Shown here piece after piece: positions 33,594-41,755 of a DNA stretch of 64,000 nt. A program made the position numbers and the translations under genes. The notes beneath the pieces are model-generated. The model did no database searches and had not been told where the DNA came from. It saw nothing but the letters and a program-made list of their open reading frames with translations. The stretch is taken from positions 1,426,001 to 1,490,000 of the forward strand of contig CAVUMR010000001.1 in the NCBI GenBank assembly GCA_963742715.1, in the 5' to 3' direction. The stretch is from CAVUMR01 sp963742715 (GTDB taxonomy: Bacteria > Actinomycetota > Actinomycetes > Mycobacteriales > Micromonosporaceae). The stretch's first letter is position 1. Every line of letters begins with the position of its first letter.

Positions 33594-34592
33594 CTAGGCC
33601 GGCGGCAGGTTCTCGTCCGCGCTGGTGCGATGCGGTACCCGGGCGGCCGGGATGGTGCCCATCCGACCGGCCTGGAAGTCCTCGACCGCCTGCAGGATCT
33701 CCGCCTTCGTGTTCATCACGAACGGTCCGTACCGGGAGATCGGTTCGCGGATCGGCAACCCGCCGAGGACCAGTACGTCCCAGCCGGACGCCGCCGCGGT
33801 CGGTTGCCGGTCGGCCGCCTGAATGGCCAGTGCCTCCCCCGGCCCGAACACCGCGAGCTGCCCCTCGTCCAGCGGCCGGTTGTCGACTCCGGCGTACCCG
33901 CGACCCGACAGCACGTACACCAGCGCGTTGAAGTCCTCGGGCCAGGGCAGTTCCAGCCGGGCTCCGGCAGCCACTGTGGCGTGCAGGTACGTGATCGGGG
34001 TGTACGTCTGCCCAGGTCCCGCGTGACCGGCCAGTTCACCGGCGATCACGCGTACCAGTGCGCCACCGTCCGCGCCGGAGAGGAGCTTCACGTCCCGGGC
34101 TTCGATGTCCTGGTACCGCGGCGGGGTCCACTTCGCCGACTTCGGCAGGTTGACCCACAACTGGATGCCGTGGAACAGGCCACCGGAAACCACCAGCGAC
34201 TCCGGCGGCGTCTCGATGTGCTGCAGCCCGGAACCGGCGGTCATCCACTGGGTGGCGCCGTCGGTGATCATCCCGCCGCCGCCGGTGGTGTCCTGGTGCT
34301 CGAACGCCCCGTCGATCATGTACGTGACGGTCTCGAACCCGCGGTGCGGGTGCCATGGCGTGCCCTTGGCCTCGCCCGGGGCGTACTCCACCGCGCCCAT
34401 GTGGTCCAGCAGCAGGAACGGGTCGGCGAGTGACAGGTCGACGCCGGGGAACGGCCGACGGACCTCGAAGCCTTCGCCCTCCAGGTACCGGCGGGCGGTG
34501 ATCACCCGACCGACCGGTCGCCAGACGATGGACTGCCGCGGCAGTGCGGGTACGCGGGGCAGGGTCAACGGGTCTGCGGTTACGGCGGGCAT
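33594..34592 (-). CDS. Pirin family protein
   Basis: 332 residues, bicupin fold. The metal-binding signature of pirins is present: GTPWHPHRGFETVTYMIDG and the Gln/Glu ligands GSGLQHIETP region. Pirins have been reported as quercetin dioxygenase-like enzymes or redox-sensing cofactors; the in vivo role here is unknown. ATG 34592 follows CCCAGGAGG; the longer frame from 34628 adds twelve residues without RBS. A perfect AT-rich palindrome 39 bp upstream suggests control by a MarR/TetR-type regulator. Confidence 0.9.
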   Translation of the reverse strand: MPAVTADPLTLPRVPALPRQSIVWRPVGRVITARRYLEGEGFEVRRPFPGVDLSLADPFLLLDHMGAVEYAPGEAKGTPWHPHRGFETVTYMIDGAFEHQDTTGGGGMITDGATQWMTAGSGLQHIETPPESLVVSGGLFHGIQLWVNLPKSAKWTPPRYQDIEARDVKLLSGADGGALVRVIAGELAGHAGPGQTYTPITYLHATVAAGARLELPWPEDFNALVYVLSGRGYAGVDNRPLDEGQLAVFGPGEALAIQAADRQPTAAASGWDVLVLGGLPIREPISRYGPFVMNTKAEILQAVEDFQAGRMGTIPAARVPHRTSADENLPPA

Positions 34593-34630
34593 CGTCAGCC
34601 TCCTGGGTGTGGTACTCCCACCGCCCAACC

Positions 34631-34648
34631 TAGTTGACTAATCAACTA
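34631..34648. promoter_or_regulatory. AT-rich palindromic operator before pirin
   Basis: TAGTTGACTAATCAACTA has perfect 7-bp arms (TAGTTGA/TCAACTA) around CTAA and stands out in a very GC-rich context. Size and symmetry fit a MarR-type dimer site. Confidence 0.6.
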
Positions 34649-34752
34649 TTCCCCGCGTGTCGCAGGTCAGAGCCCCAGCGCGGCGCCCACGGCCCCGGCC
34701 GAGGCCGGCACCGCGCGCCGGCGTCGCGGCGGTCCGGCACGGCGGCGCGGGG

Positions 34753-35901
34753 CTACAGCCAGCCGGAGCGGCGGAAGGCCCGGTACAGCGCGGAGCAGAC
34801 GACCAGGATCACGATCCAGATCAGGGCGTAACCGAACCGCCAGTGCAGCTCCGGCATGTGGGTGAAGTTCATCCCGTAGATGCCGGCGATGGCGGTCGGT
34901 ACCGCCGCGATGGCGGCCCAGGCGGCGATCTTGCGCATGTCGTTGTTCTGGTCGACGGTGACCTGGGCCAGCCGCGCCTGCAGGATCGAGTTGAGCAGGT
35001 CGTCGAACGAGGCCACCTGCTCCACCACCCGGGACAGGTGGTCGGCGACGTCGCGGATGTACCGGCGGATCTCCTCCGGTACCGCCGGCACCTGGCCCTC
35101 GACCAGCACCGCGAGCGGCCGCTGCAGCGGAAAGACGGCGCGCTTGAACTCCACCAACTCCCGCTTGAGCTGGTAGATGCGCTGGACATTGCCGCCGCCG
35201 GAGCGACCGAACACGCTCACTTCGAGCTCGTCGATGTCCTGCTCGACCGCGGCGGCCACGTCGAGGTAGATGTCCACGATCCGGTCGGCGACCGCGTGGA
35301 ACACCGTCCACGGGCCCTGCGCGAGCAGCTCCGCCTTGGACTCCAGGTCCTGCCGTACCGGGGCCAGCCGGCACGCGTCCCCGTGCCGCACCGTGATCAC
35401 GAAGTACGGACCGATGAACAGCATCACGTCGCCGGTCTCGATCACCTCGCTGGTCTCGGTCAGCTCGCCGTGCTCGACATACCGGGCCGTGCGCACCACC
35501 ACGAACGTCACGTCGCCGTACCGCTCCAGCTTGGGGCGCTGGAACGCCTTCACCGCGTCTTCGACCGCGAGTTCGTGCAGGTCGAAACTCTGGGCGATGT
35601 CGGCGAACTCGTCCACGGCCGGCTCGTGCAGACCGATCCAGACGAACCGGCCGGTGCCCTCCCGGGCGGCCGCGATCGCGTCCGGGTAGTCCCAGTCGCC
35701 GGGTTGACGCACCCCGTGGACGTACAGCCCGCAGTCGACGACCGCGCTGCGGCCGGTCCGCGCCTTACCGGCCGGAGGCTTCATCACCGCGCCGTTGCGC
35801 GGCAGTACCTTCGACACCTTGGACATGGCCCGGACGGGAGCGGCGAGGGCCCGCGACAGGCCCCGTCCACTGCCCCTGGTTCCCCGGGTCGAGTCAGCCA
35901 T
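34753..35901 (-). CDS. corA: CorA-family magnesium/divalent cation transporter
   Basis: 382 residues. Long cytosolic N-terminal domain with alpha/beta and coiled-coil parts, then two C-terminal membrane helices. The selectivity motif GMN is in AGIYGMNFTHMPEL, just after the first helix. Forms a pentameric channel for Mg2+ (some members Co2+, Ni2+ or Zn2+). ATG 35901 has GAGAGGGGG upstream; the longer frame to 36060 is not family-like. A TATAGA -10-like element at 36128-36133 (minus strand) may belong to its promoter. Confidence 0.92.
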   Translation of the reverse strand: MADSTRGTRGSGRGLSRALAAPVRAMSKVSKVLPRNGAVMKPPAGKARTGRSAVVDCGLYVHGVRQPGDWDYPDAIAAAREGTGRFVWIGLHEPAVDEFADIAQSFDLHELAVEDAVKAFQRPKLERYGDVTFVVVRTARYVEHGELTETSEVIETGDVMLFIGPYFVITVRHGDACRLAPVRQDLESKAELLAQGPWTVFHAVADRIVDIYLDVAAAVEQDIDELEVSVFGRSGGGNVQRIYQLKRELVEFKRAVFPLQRPLAVLVEGQVPAVPEEIRRYIRDVADHLSRVVEQVASFDDLLNSILQARLAQVTVDQNNDMRKIAAWAAIAAVPTAIAGIYGMNFTHMPELHWRFGYALIWIVILVVCSALYRAFRRSGWL

Positions 35902-36168
35902 CGTCCGCCCCCTCTCGTCGGGCACGCCGGCCCACCACGCCGGACAGGTCGGACCTGTCGAGGGGCCGCTGCAGGGTCCGGTACCCGGGGCACGCTGTCG
36001 CGGCGCGCCCGACCGGGAGTGGCCAATGGCGATGCGCCGACAGGTCGGGAAAGAACCCACGACAGGGTACGCCGCGGCTCGTCACCCGAGCTAACTCAGC
36101 GCCCGCTGATCCTGACTGTCCGCTTGCTCTATAAGCAGGACAAATATGTACGAAAGCGCCCTCTCGGG

Positions 36169-37272
36169 CTAAGTTCTCGAGCGAGACACCATCGCCGCTC
36201 GTACCGCCTCCGCGAGTCGCCGGACACCCTCGTCGATGTCCTCGACGCAGACCGCCGAGTACGCCAGCCGCAGTGCGTGCGTACCCCCGTCGAGCACGAA
36301 GTCGGTGCCCCTGACCACGGCGACGCCGCGAGCGGCCGCGGCGGTGAACAGCTCACCCGCGTCGACCCCCGGCAGCTCCACCCAGAGGAAGTAGCCGCCG
36401 TCCGGCCGGACGAACCGCGCCTCGGGCAGTTCCGCGGCGAGCCGGTCACCGAGTCGCTGCGCCCGCTCGGCCAGTGCCGCGCGGACCGTCTTGATCGACC
36501 GTTCGATGTCGCCGGAGGCGCAGAACTCGTACACCATCGCCTGCGCGATCAGGTTCGGCGTGATGTACGTGCTGGTCGCGGTCTTGGCCAGCCGGGCCAC
36601 CAACTCGGCCGGGCCGATCAGGTAGCCGACCCGGATGCCGGGGCAGATCGTCTTGGAGAACGAGGACGCGTACACCACGTGCTCGGTGTCGTCCATCGAC
36701 AGCATGGTCGGCAGCGGCTGGCCCTTGAACCGGATCTCCAGGTACGGGTCGTCCTCGAAGATCAGGAAGTCGTACCGGCGCGCGAGCTCCAGCAGGTGCT
36801 GCCGCTTGTCCAGGCTCAACGTGGCGCCGGACGGGTTCTGGAAGTTCGGGATGACGTGCGCGAACGCCGGGCGCAGCCCGGACTCGAGCAGCTCCGCCAG
36901 CTCCCGGGTGTCCAACCCGTCCGCCTCGACGGTCACCGCGTACAGCTGCGCGCCGCGGTTGCGCAGCCCGAGCAGGGTCCGGTCGTACGTCGGCTTCTCC
37001 ACCACCACCGGAGTGCCCGGCTGTACCAGCGCGTCGAACAGGAACGCGTCGGCCTGCAACGAACCGTTGGTCACCATCACCTGCTCGACCGGTACGCCGT
37101 GCCGCTCGGCGATCCAGCGCCGCAACGGTAGGTGACCGACTGAGGCGCCGTACCCGATGATCGCTGCCGGATCGCTCTGGAACGCCCGTTTCGCGGCCGA
37201 CTGCAGGCCGGCGATGTCCACGATGTCCAGCGACGGGGCGCCGCGCGCGAAGGAGATGGTGTCGGCAGCCAT
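36169..37272 (-). CDS. PLP-dependent class I/II aminotransferase
   Basis: 367 residues, fold-type I. GYGASVGHLPLRRWIAERHG and IPNFQNPSGATLS (substrate and cofactor contacts), FEDDPYLEIRF, and the Schiff-base Lys in YASSFSKTICPGIRVGYL are visible. Closest overall to the 2-aminoadipate/MocR-like aminotransferase group but without the GntR DNA-binding domain, so an amino-acid transaminase of unknown substrate. ATG 37272 or GTG 37278 possible; a TACGCT -10-like element abuts the start, so the mRNA may be leaderless. Confidence 0.87.
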   Translation of the reverse strand: MAADTISFARGAPSLDIVDIAGLQSAAKRAFQSDPAAIIGYGASVGHLPLRRWIAERHGVPVEQVMVTNGSLQADAFLFDALVQPGTPVVVEKPTYDRTLLGLRNRGAQLYAVTVEADGLDTRELAELLESGLRPAFAHVIPNFQNPSGATLSLDKRQHLLELARRYDFLIFEDDPYLEIRFKGQPLPTMLSMDDTEHVVYASSFSKTICPGIRVGYLIGPAELVARLAKTATSTYITPNLIAQAMVYEFCASGDIERSIKTVRAALAERAQRLGDRLAAELPEARFVRPDGGYFLWVELPGVDAGELFTAAAARGVAVVRGTDFVLDGGTHALRLAYSAVCVEDIDEGVRRLAEAVRAAMVSRSRT

Positions 37273-37368
37273 GTCCACAGCGTATGCCGGTACGGCATCG
37301 GCGGGCCGGCGGCATGCCGCCCGTTCACTGGTCGGACGGTGATCCCGGACGGTGATCCCGGACGCCGG

Positions 37369-37857
37369 TCAGTAGTCGTACTTGCCGTCGTCCTCGCCCA
37401 TGCTCGACCCGCTCGGCTCCGGCCCGGTAGGTGAGACGCCCGCGCCGGTGACCATGATCGTCGTACCGGTCGCCTCGACCTTCGGCGACACCGCGGAGTG
37501 ATCGGCGTTGCGCAGCGACACCGTCATCGTGTGCTGCCCCGGCGCCAACTTGGTGATCTCCACCTGGTCGGAGAAGCCCATCGTGTACGCCGACTCCTGG
37601 CCGTCGAACCAGATGTGCACGTGCTTGCGGCCGGTACCGGGCTCCCCGAGCGGTACCGCGGACTGCAGCTTCACCGTGAACGGCACGGTGACCGAGCCGC
37701 CGCTGCTCGGGTCGATGACCTGCAGAGTGGTACCGGCGGCGGGCGAGGCGCTCGCGTCGCCACCGCTGGAGTTCGCGGTATCGGCCGCGCAGCCGGCCAG
37801 CGCGAACGCCGCGGCCAGCGCGATGACGCCCGTCATGGTGCGCAGCCGTCCGGCCAT
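37369..37857 (-). CDS. Predicted small lipoprotein
   Basis: 162 residues. Lipoprotein signal peptide with lipobox FALAGC (Cys23), a Ser/Ala linker, then a beta-rich domain with VTVPFTVKLQSAVP, KHVHIWFDGQ and LAPGQHTMTVSLRNAD. The pattern resembles small extracellular Ig-like domains (DUF4399-like, weak). Surface-exposed, function unknown. Likely monocistronic; ATG start, RBS not strong (GGAGGCGAC). Confidence 0.75.
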   Translation of the reverse strand: MAGRLRTMTGVIALAAAFALAGCAADTANSSGGDASASPAAGTTLQVIDPSSGGSVTVPFTVKLQSAVPLGEPGTGRKHVHIWFDGQESAYTMGFSDQVEITKLAPGQHTMTVSLRNADHSAVSPKVEATGTTIMVTGAGVSPTGPEPSGSSMGEDDGKYDY

Positions 37858-37948
37858 TGTCGCCTCCGGGGATCGCTCGGTGTTTCCACTCAGTTACACG
37901 CGCCCCGGCGCCGAAAGGGTCGAGATCGTTTGAGGTCACCGCCCCGCC

Positions 37949-38060
37949 GGCTGGCGGCCGGCGGCACCGTCACCATCCCCGGCTGGCGGCCGGCGGCACC
38001 GTCACCATCCCCGGCTGGCGGCCGGCGGCACCGTCACCGTCCCCGGCTGGCGGCCGGCGT
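37949..38060. repeat. 32-bp tandem repeat, about 3.5 copies
   Basis: Units begin GGCTGGCGGCCGGCGGCACC at 37949, 37981, 38013 and 38045; the fourth is partial. Copies 1-2 are identical, copy 3 has one A-to-G change. The period is not a multiple of 3 and the region lies between divergent genes, so it is non-coding VNTR-like DNA close to the promoter of the next gene. Confidence 0.85.
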
Positions 38061-38108
38061 GCTCCCGGGTACGGTGCCGGTAAGTAACGAATGCTCATGG
38101 GAGGCACC

Positions 38109-38651
38109 ATGTCCGAGCGCGGTCGGCCGCCGCTGCCGTACGACTTTCTGCCCGAGGTACCGGGCTTCACCGTGACCAGTCGGGACATCGCCGACGGCGA
38201 GAAGCTGCCCGATGCGCACGTCTTCAACGGGATGGGGGTCTCCGGCGAGAACCTCTCGCCGCACCTGTCCTGGTCCGGGTTCCCGACCGAGACCAAGAGC
38301 TTCGCGGTCACCTGTTACGACCCGGACGCCCCCACCGGCAGCGGATTCTGGCACTGGGTGCTGTTCGACCTGCCCGCCGACGTGACCGAGTTGCCCCGCG
38401 GCGCCGCCAGTGGCGACCTCAGCGGCCTGCCGGCCGGCGCGGTACACGCCCGCAACGACTACGGCATCCGCGAGTTCGGTGGCGCGGCACCCCCGGAGGG
38501 CGACCCGCCACACCGGTACGTGTTCGCGGTACACGCGGTGGACAGCGAGAAGCTCGGCCCGGACCCGGACACGTCACCGGCGGTGGTCGGCTTCAACCTC
38601 ACGTTCCACACGCTGGCGCGCGGCCTGCTGATCCCGGTGTACGGCCACTGA
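38109..38651 (+). CDS. YbhB/YbcL-type PEBP (Raf kinase inhibitor-like) protein
   Basis: 180 residues. Phosphatidylethanolamine-binding-protein fold with the signatures SPHLSWSGFP, DPDAPTGSGFWHWVLFDLP and the later GGAAPPEGDPPHRYVFAVHAV. Bacterial members are soluble; ligand and role mostly unknown. ATG 38109 is preceded by GGGAGGC; the upstream ATG at 38091 would add six residues. Confidence 0.9.
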   Translation: MSERGRPPLPYDFLPEVPGFTVTSRDIADGEKLPDAHVFNGMGVSGENLSPHLSWSGFPTETKSFAVTCYDPDAPTGSGFWHWVLFDLPADVTELPRGAASGDLSGLPAGAVHARNDYGIREFGGAAPPEGDPPHRYVFAVHAVDSEKLGPDPDTSPAVVGFNLTFHTLARGLLIPVYGH

Positions 38652-38670
38652 GCTCCTCTTCCCTGCTCAA

Positions 38671-38723
38671 GATCGCCGTCCGGTGCACGGGTGCGGAGCA
38701 ATCCCGCACCGAACGGCGATCTC
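38671..38723. terminator. Bidirectional stem-loop between PEBP and acyl-CoA dehydrogenase
   Basis: Outer arms AGATCGCCGT/ACGGCGATCT and inner arms GGTGCGG/CCGCACC form a two-level hairpin between converging genes. Confidence 0.6.
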
Positions 38724-38776
38724 GGCGGTCGCGGTCAGCCGATCCAGGGACTGGAAGAAGAAGGTGACGGCGCTGG

Positions 38777-39931
38777 CTACAGGCCCAGGTCGCGGGCGAT
38801 GATCATGCGCTGCACCTCGTTGGTACCTTCGCCGATCTCGAGCACCTTGGCGTCCCGCCAGAACCGGCCGACCGGGAACTCGTTCATGAAGCCGTAGCCG
38901 CCGTGTACCTGCGTCGCGTCCCGGGCGTTCGCCACGGCCGCGTCGGAGGCGTGCAGCTTGGCGATCGCGGCCTGCCGCTTGAACGGGTCGCCGGAAACCA
39001 GCCGCATCCCGGCGTCCAGGTACGCCAGCCGGGACGTGTGCGCCCGCCGCTCCATGTCCGCGATCATGAACTGGACCGCCTGGTACTTGCCGATCGGCGA
39101 GCCGAACGCCTGCCGCTGACCGGCGTACTTGACCGACTCGTCGACGCACCCCTGGGCCAGTCCGGTGGCGAGCGCGGCGATGGCCACCCGCCCCTCGTCG
39201 AGGATGCTGAGGAACTGGGCGTACCCGCGTCCGACTTCACCGACCAGGTGGTCCAGCGGTACCCGGCAGTTGTCGAAGGACAGCTCGCGGGTGTCCGAGG
39301 CGCACCAGCCGACCTTCGAGTAGTTCTTGCCGACGGTGAATCCAGGGGTCCCGTTCGGCACCAGGATGGTGGAGATCTGCTTGCGCCCGTACTGCTCGCC
39401 GGTGACCGCGGTGACCGTCACGAACTCGGTGATGTCGGTACCGGAGTTGGTGATGAACGCCTTGCTGCCGTTGATGACCCAGTGGTCGCCGTCGGCCACC
39501 GCGCGGGTACGGGTGGCACCGGCGTCCGAACCGCCGCCCGGCTCGGTCAGCCCGAAGCCGCCCAGCGCGGCACCGCTGCACAGCTTCGGCAGCCACTGTT
39601 TGCGCTGCTCCTCGGTACCGAACCGGTAGATCGGCATGGCACCGAGCGAGACCGCCGCCTCCAGCGTGATGGCCACCGACGAGTCGACCCGGGCCAACTC
39701 CTCCAGCGCCACGCACAGGGCGAGATAGTCGCCGCCCATCCCGCCGTACTCCTCCGGGAACGGCAGCCCGAACAGCCCCATCTCGCCCATCTGGCGGACG
39801 ATCTCGTACGGGAAGGCGTGCCGCTCGTAGAAGTCCCCGATGACGGGCGCGACCACCTCGCGGGCGAACTCGCGCACGGTGCTCCGCAGCGCCTCATGCT
39901 CCTCAGTGAGCTTGAAGTCCACTGTGGACAC
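38777..39931 (-). CDS. Acyl-CoA dehydrogenase
   Basis: 384 residues, full-length FAD-dependent acyl-CoA dehydrogenase. FAD/substrate motifs: FGLTEPGGGSDAGATRT, WVINGSKAFITNS, YAGQRQAFGSPIGKYQ and QVHGGYGFMNEFPVGR. The C-terminal motif IGEGTNEVQR carries the Glu used as catalytic base in short/medium-chain enzymes. Isovaleryl-CoA dehydrogenase has Ala there and a Glu elsewhere. The neighbouring carboxyltransferase suggests a branched-chain or terpenoid acyl-CoA role. 48 bp downstream of that gene, probably one transcript. Confidence 0.92.
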   Translation of the reverse strand: MSTVDFKLTEEHEALRSTVREFAREVVAPVIGDFYERHAFPYEIVRQMGEMGLFGLPFPEEYGGMGGDYLALCVALEELARVDSSVAITLEAAVSLGAMPIYRFGTEEQRKQWLPKLCSGAALGGFGLTEPGGGSDAGATRTRAVADGDHWVINGSKAFITNSGTDITEFVTVTAVTGEQYGRKQISTILVPNGTPGFTVGKNYSKVGWCASDTRELSFDNCRVPLDHLVGEVGRGYAQFLSILDEGRVAIAALATGLAQGCVDESVKYAGQRQAFGSPIGKYQAVQFMIADMERRAHTSRLAYLDAGMRLVSGDPFKRQAAIAKLHASDAAVANARDATQVHGGYGFMNEFPVGRFWRDAKVLEIGEGTNEVQRMIIARDLGL

Positions 39932-39979
39932 TCCCTTCTGGAGTCTTCCGGTCGGGCACCGGCACAGCCGGGGCTCGGA

Positions 39980-41536
39980 TCAGACGGGTGTGACGCCGTG
40001 CCGGCGCCGGGAGAACGTACGGTCCTTGGTGCGCGCGACCGCGAGCCGTCGTACCAGCTCGCCACGCAGCTCGTACGGCTCGACTATCGCGTCGACCACC
40101 AGCTCGCTGGCCAGCCGCACGATGTCGATGTCGCGCTCGTACTCGGCCCGCTTCTCGGCCACGAACGTGTTCCTCGCCTCGTCGTCCGGCAACGCGGCGA
40201 TCTTGTTGGCGTACACCGCGTTCACCGCGGCTTCCGCGCCCATCACCGCGATCTTCGCGGTCGGCAGCGCGATCGTGGCGTCCGGCTCGAAACCGGGACC
40301 CGCCATCGCGTACAGGCCGGCGCCGTACGCCTTGCGGATCACCACGCAGATCTTCGGTACGGTCGCCTCGGACACCGCGCTGATCATCTTCGCGCCGTGC
40401 CGGATGATGCCCTGCTTCTCCACCGCGCTGCCCACCATGAAGCCCGGTACGTCGGCCAGGAACAGCAGCGGCACGTTGAACGCGTCGCAGAGCTGGATGA
40501 ACCGGGTGGCCTTGTCCGCCGAGTCGACGAACAACACCCCGCCCTTGAACATCGAGTTGTTGCCGACCACTCCGACAACCTGGCCGTCAAGCCGGCCGAA
40601 CCCGACCACCAGCTCGCGCGCCCACAGCGCCTGGATCTCGAAGAACGAGCCCTCGTCGAGGATGCCCTTGACGTACCGGCGCATGTCGAACGCCTGCCGC
40701 TCGCTGGCCGGTACGAGCTTGCCCAGGTCGACGGTCGGCGCGTCGACCGCGGCGGTGGCGGGCGGCTGCTGGGTCCAGTTGGACGGGAGGTAACTCAGGT
40801 ACCGCTTGACGACCTCGAGCGCCTCCTCCTCGTCCTTGCAGAGGAAGTGCCCGCAGCCGGACTCCTTGCAGTGCACCGCCGCGCCGCCCATGGCTTCCAG
40901 CGTGGTCTTCTCTCCGGTGACCATCTCGACCATCCGGTCGGAGCCGAGGTACATCGACGCGTTGCCGTCGACCATCGCGACCACGTCGCAGAACGCCGGA
41001 ATGTACGCCCCGCCGGCCGCGCTCGGCCCGAACAGCGCGCAGGCCTGCGGGATCGAGCCGGACGCGCGTACCTGGTTCCAGAAGATCCGACCGGCGCCAC
41101 GGCGGCCGGGGAACAACTGCACCTGGTCGGTGATCCGGGCGCCGGCGGAGTCGACCAGATAGATCATCGGAACCCCGATGGCGTACGCCTTCTCGATGAT
41201 CCGGACGATCTTCTCGACCGTACGCGCGCCCCAGGAGCCGGCCTTGACCGTCGAGTCGTTGGCCATCAGGCACACCGGCCGGCCGTCGACCGTGGCGGTA
41301 CCGGTGACCACGCCGTCCGCGGGCAGCCCTGGGTCTTCCCCCGCCAACCCGCCCCCACCGGCCGAGGCGTTCGCGTACATCGCGTCCTCGACGAAGCTGC
41401 CCTCGTCGACCAGCAGCGCCACCCGTTCCCGGGCGAACAGCTTGCCCTTGGCCCGGTTGGCGGCGTGGTACTTCTCCGCCCCGCCGGACTGCACCCGCTT
41501 GCGCAGCTGCTCCAGGGCCTCACTGTCCAGCGTCAC
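39980..41536 (-). CDS. Acyl-CoA carboxylase carboxyltransferase (beta) subunit
   Basis: 518 residues, both crotonase-like halves of a biotin-dependent carboxyltransferase. Motifs include YLVDSAGARITDQ, GPSAAGGAYIPAFCD, MGGAAVHCKESG and ADVPGFMVGSAVEKQGI. The MGGA-HCKESG stretch and sequence style fit methylcrotonyl/geranyl-CoA carboxylase beta (AccD1-like) more than propionyl-CoA carboxylase. Start GTG 41536 with GAGGGGAG upstream; the frame upstream to 41719 crosses the operator and terminator and is not coding. A shared TetR-type site lies 39 bp upstream. Confidence 0.9.
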   Translation of the reverse strand: MTLDSEALEQLRKRVQSGGAEKYHAANRAKGKLFARERVALLVDEGSFVEDAMYANASAGGGGLAGEDPGLPADGVVTGTATVDGRPVCLMANDSTVKAGSWGARTVEKIVRIIEKAYAIGVPMIYLVDSAGARITDQVQLFPGRRGAGRIFWNQVRASGSIPQACALFGPSAAGGAYIPAFCDVVAMVDGNASMYLGSDRMVEMVTGEKTTLEAMGGAAVHCKESGCGHFLCKDEEEALEVVKRYLSYLPSNWTQQPPATAAVDAPTVDLGKLVPASERQAFDMRRYVKGILDEGSFFEIQALWARELVVGFGRLDGQVVGVVGNNSMFKGGVLFVDSADKATRFIQLCDAFNVPLLFLADVPGFMVGSAVEKQGIIRHGAKMISAVSEATVPKICVVIRKAYGAGLYAMAGPGFEPDATIALPTAKIAVMGAEAAVNAVYANKIAALPDDEARNTFVAEKRAEYERDIDIVRLASELVVDAIVEPYELRGELVRRLAVARTKDRTFSRRRHGVTPV

Positions 41537-41574
41537 TGGATCTCCCCTCGTGCGGCGTACCCATGCGCCGGTCA

Positions 41575-41591
41575 CCTGAACGATCGTTAGG
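41575..41591. promoter_or_regulatory. TetR-type operator O1 (carboxyltransferase)
   Basis: CCTGAACGATCGTTAGG with palindromic core AACGATCGTT, 39-55 bp before the GTG. Shares CTnAACGnTCGTT with the sites at 47075 and 47748. Confidence 0.7.
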
Positions 41592-41644
41592 GTAGCCCAG
41601 CGACGCCCAGCGGGCCAAGTCGCACCCCCGCGCGCGGACACGCA

Positions 41645-41676
41645 GATGGGGACCTCCCGGACGGAAGGCCCCCATC
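41645..41676 (-). terminator. Second hairpin after the chaplin-like gene
   Basis: GATGGGGACCT and AGGCCCCCATC pair with one mismatch. It follows the 17-bp stem on the minus strand. Confidence 0.45.
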
Positions 41677-41686
41677 GGATCGATCG

Positions 41687-41728
41687 CGGTACCGCGTGGC
41701 GGGTGTCGACCCCCGCCACGCGGTACCG
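41687..41728 (-). terminator. 17-bp perfect stem-loop terminator of the chaplin-like gene
   Basis: CGGTACCGCGTGGCGGG (41687-41703) pairs exactly with CCCGCCACGCGGTACCG (41712-41728), loop 8 nt. It lies 28 bp after the stop and protects the carboxyltransferase promoter from read-through. Confidence 0.8.
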
Positions 41729-41755
41729 ATCAGAACCCTGTGTGACTAGTGGCGA

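Noticed and set aside
37949..38060. CRISPR array
   Set aside because: Units are contiguous with no unique spacers and no cas genes; it is a plain tandem repeat.
38903..41590. 895-residue plus-strand frame over acyl-CoA dehydrogenase and carboxyltransferase
   Set aside because: Antisense shadow with His/Arg/Val-rich composition; the minus strand encodes clear enzymes.
41537..41719. N-terminal extension of the carboxyltransferase
   Set aside because: Would run through the operator and the chaplin terminator hairpins; GTG 41536 has a good RBS.
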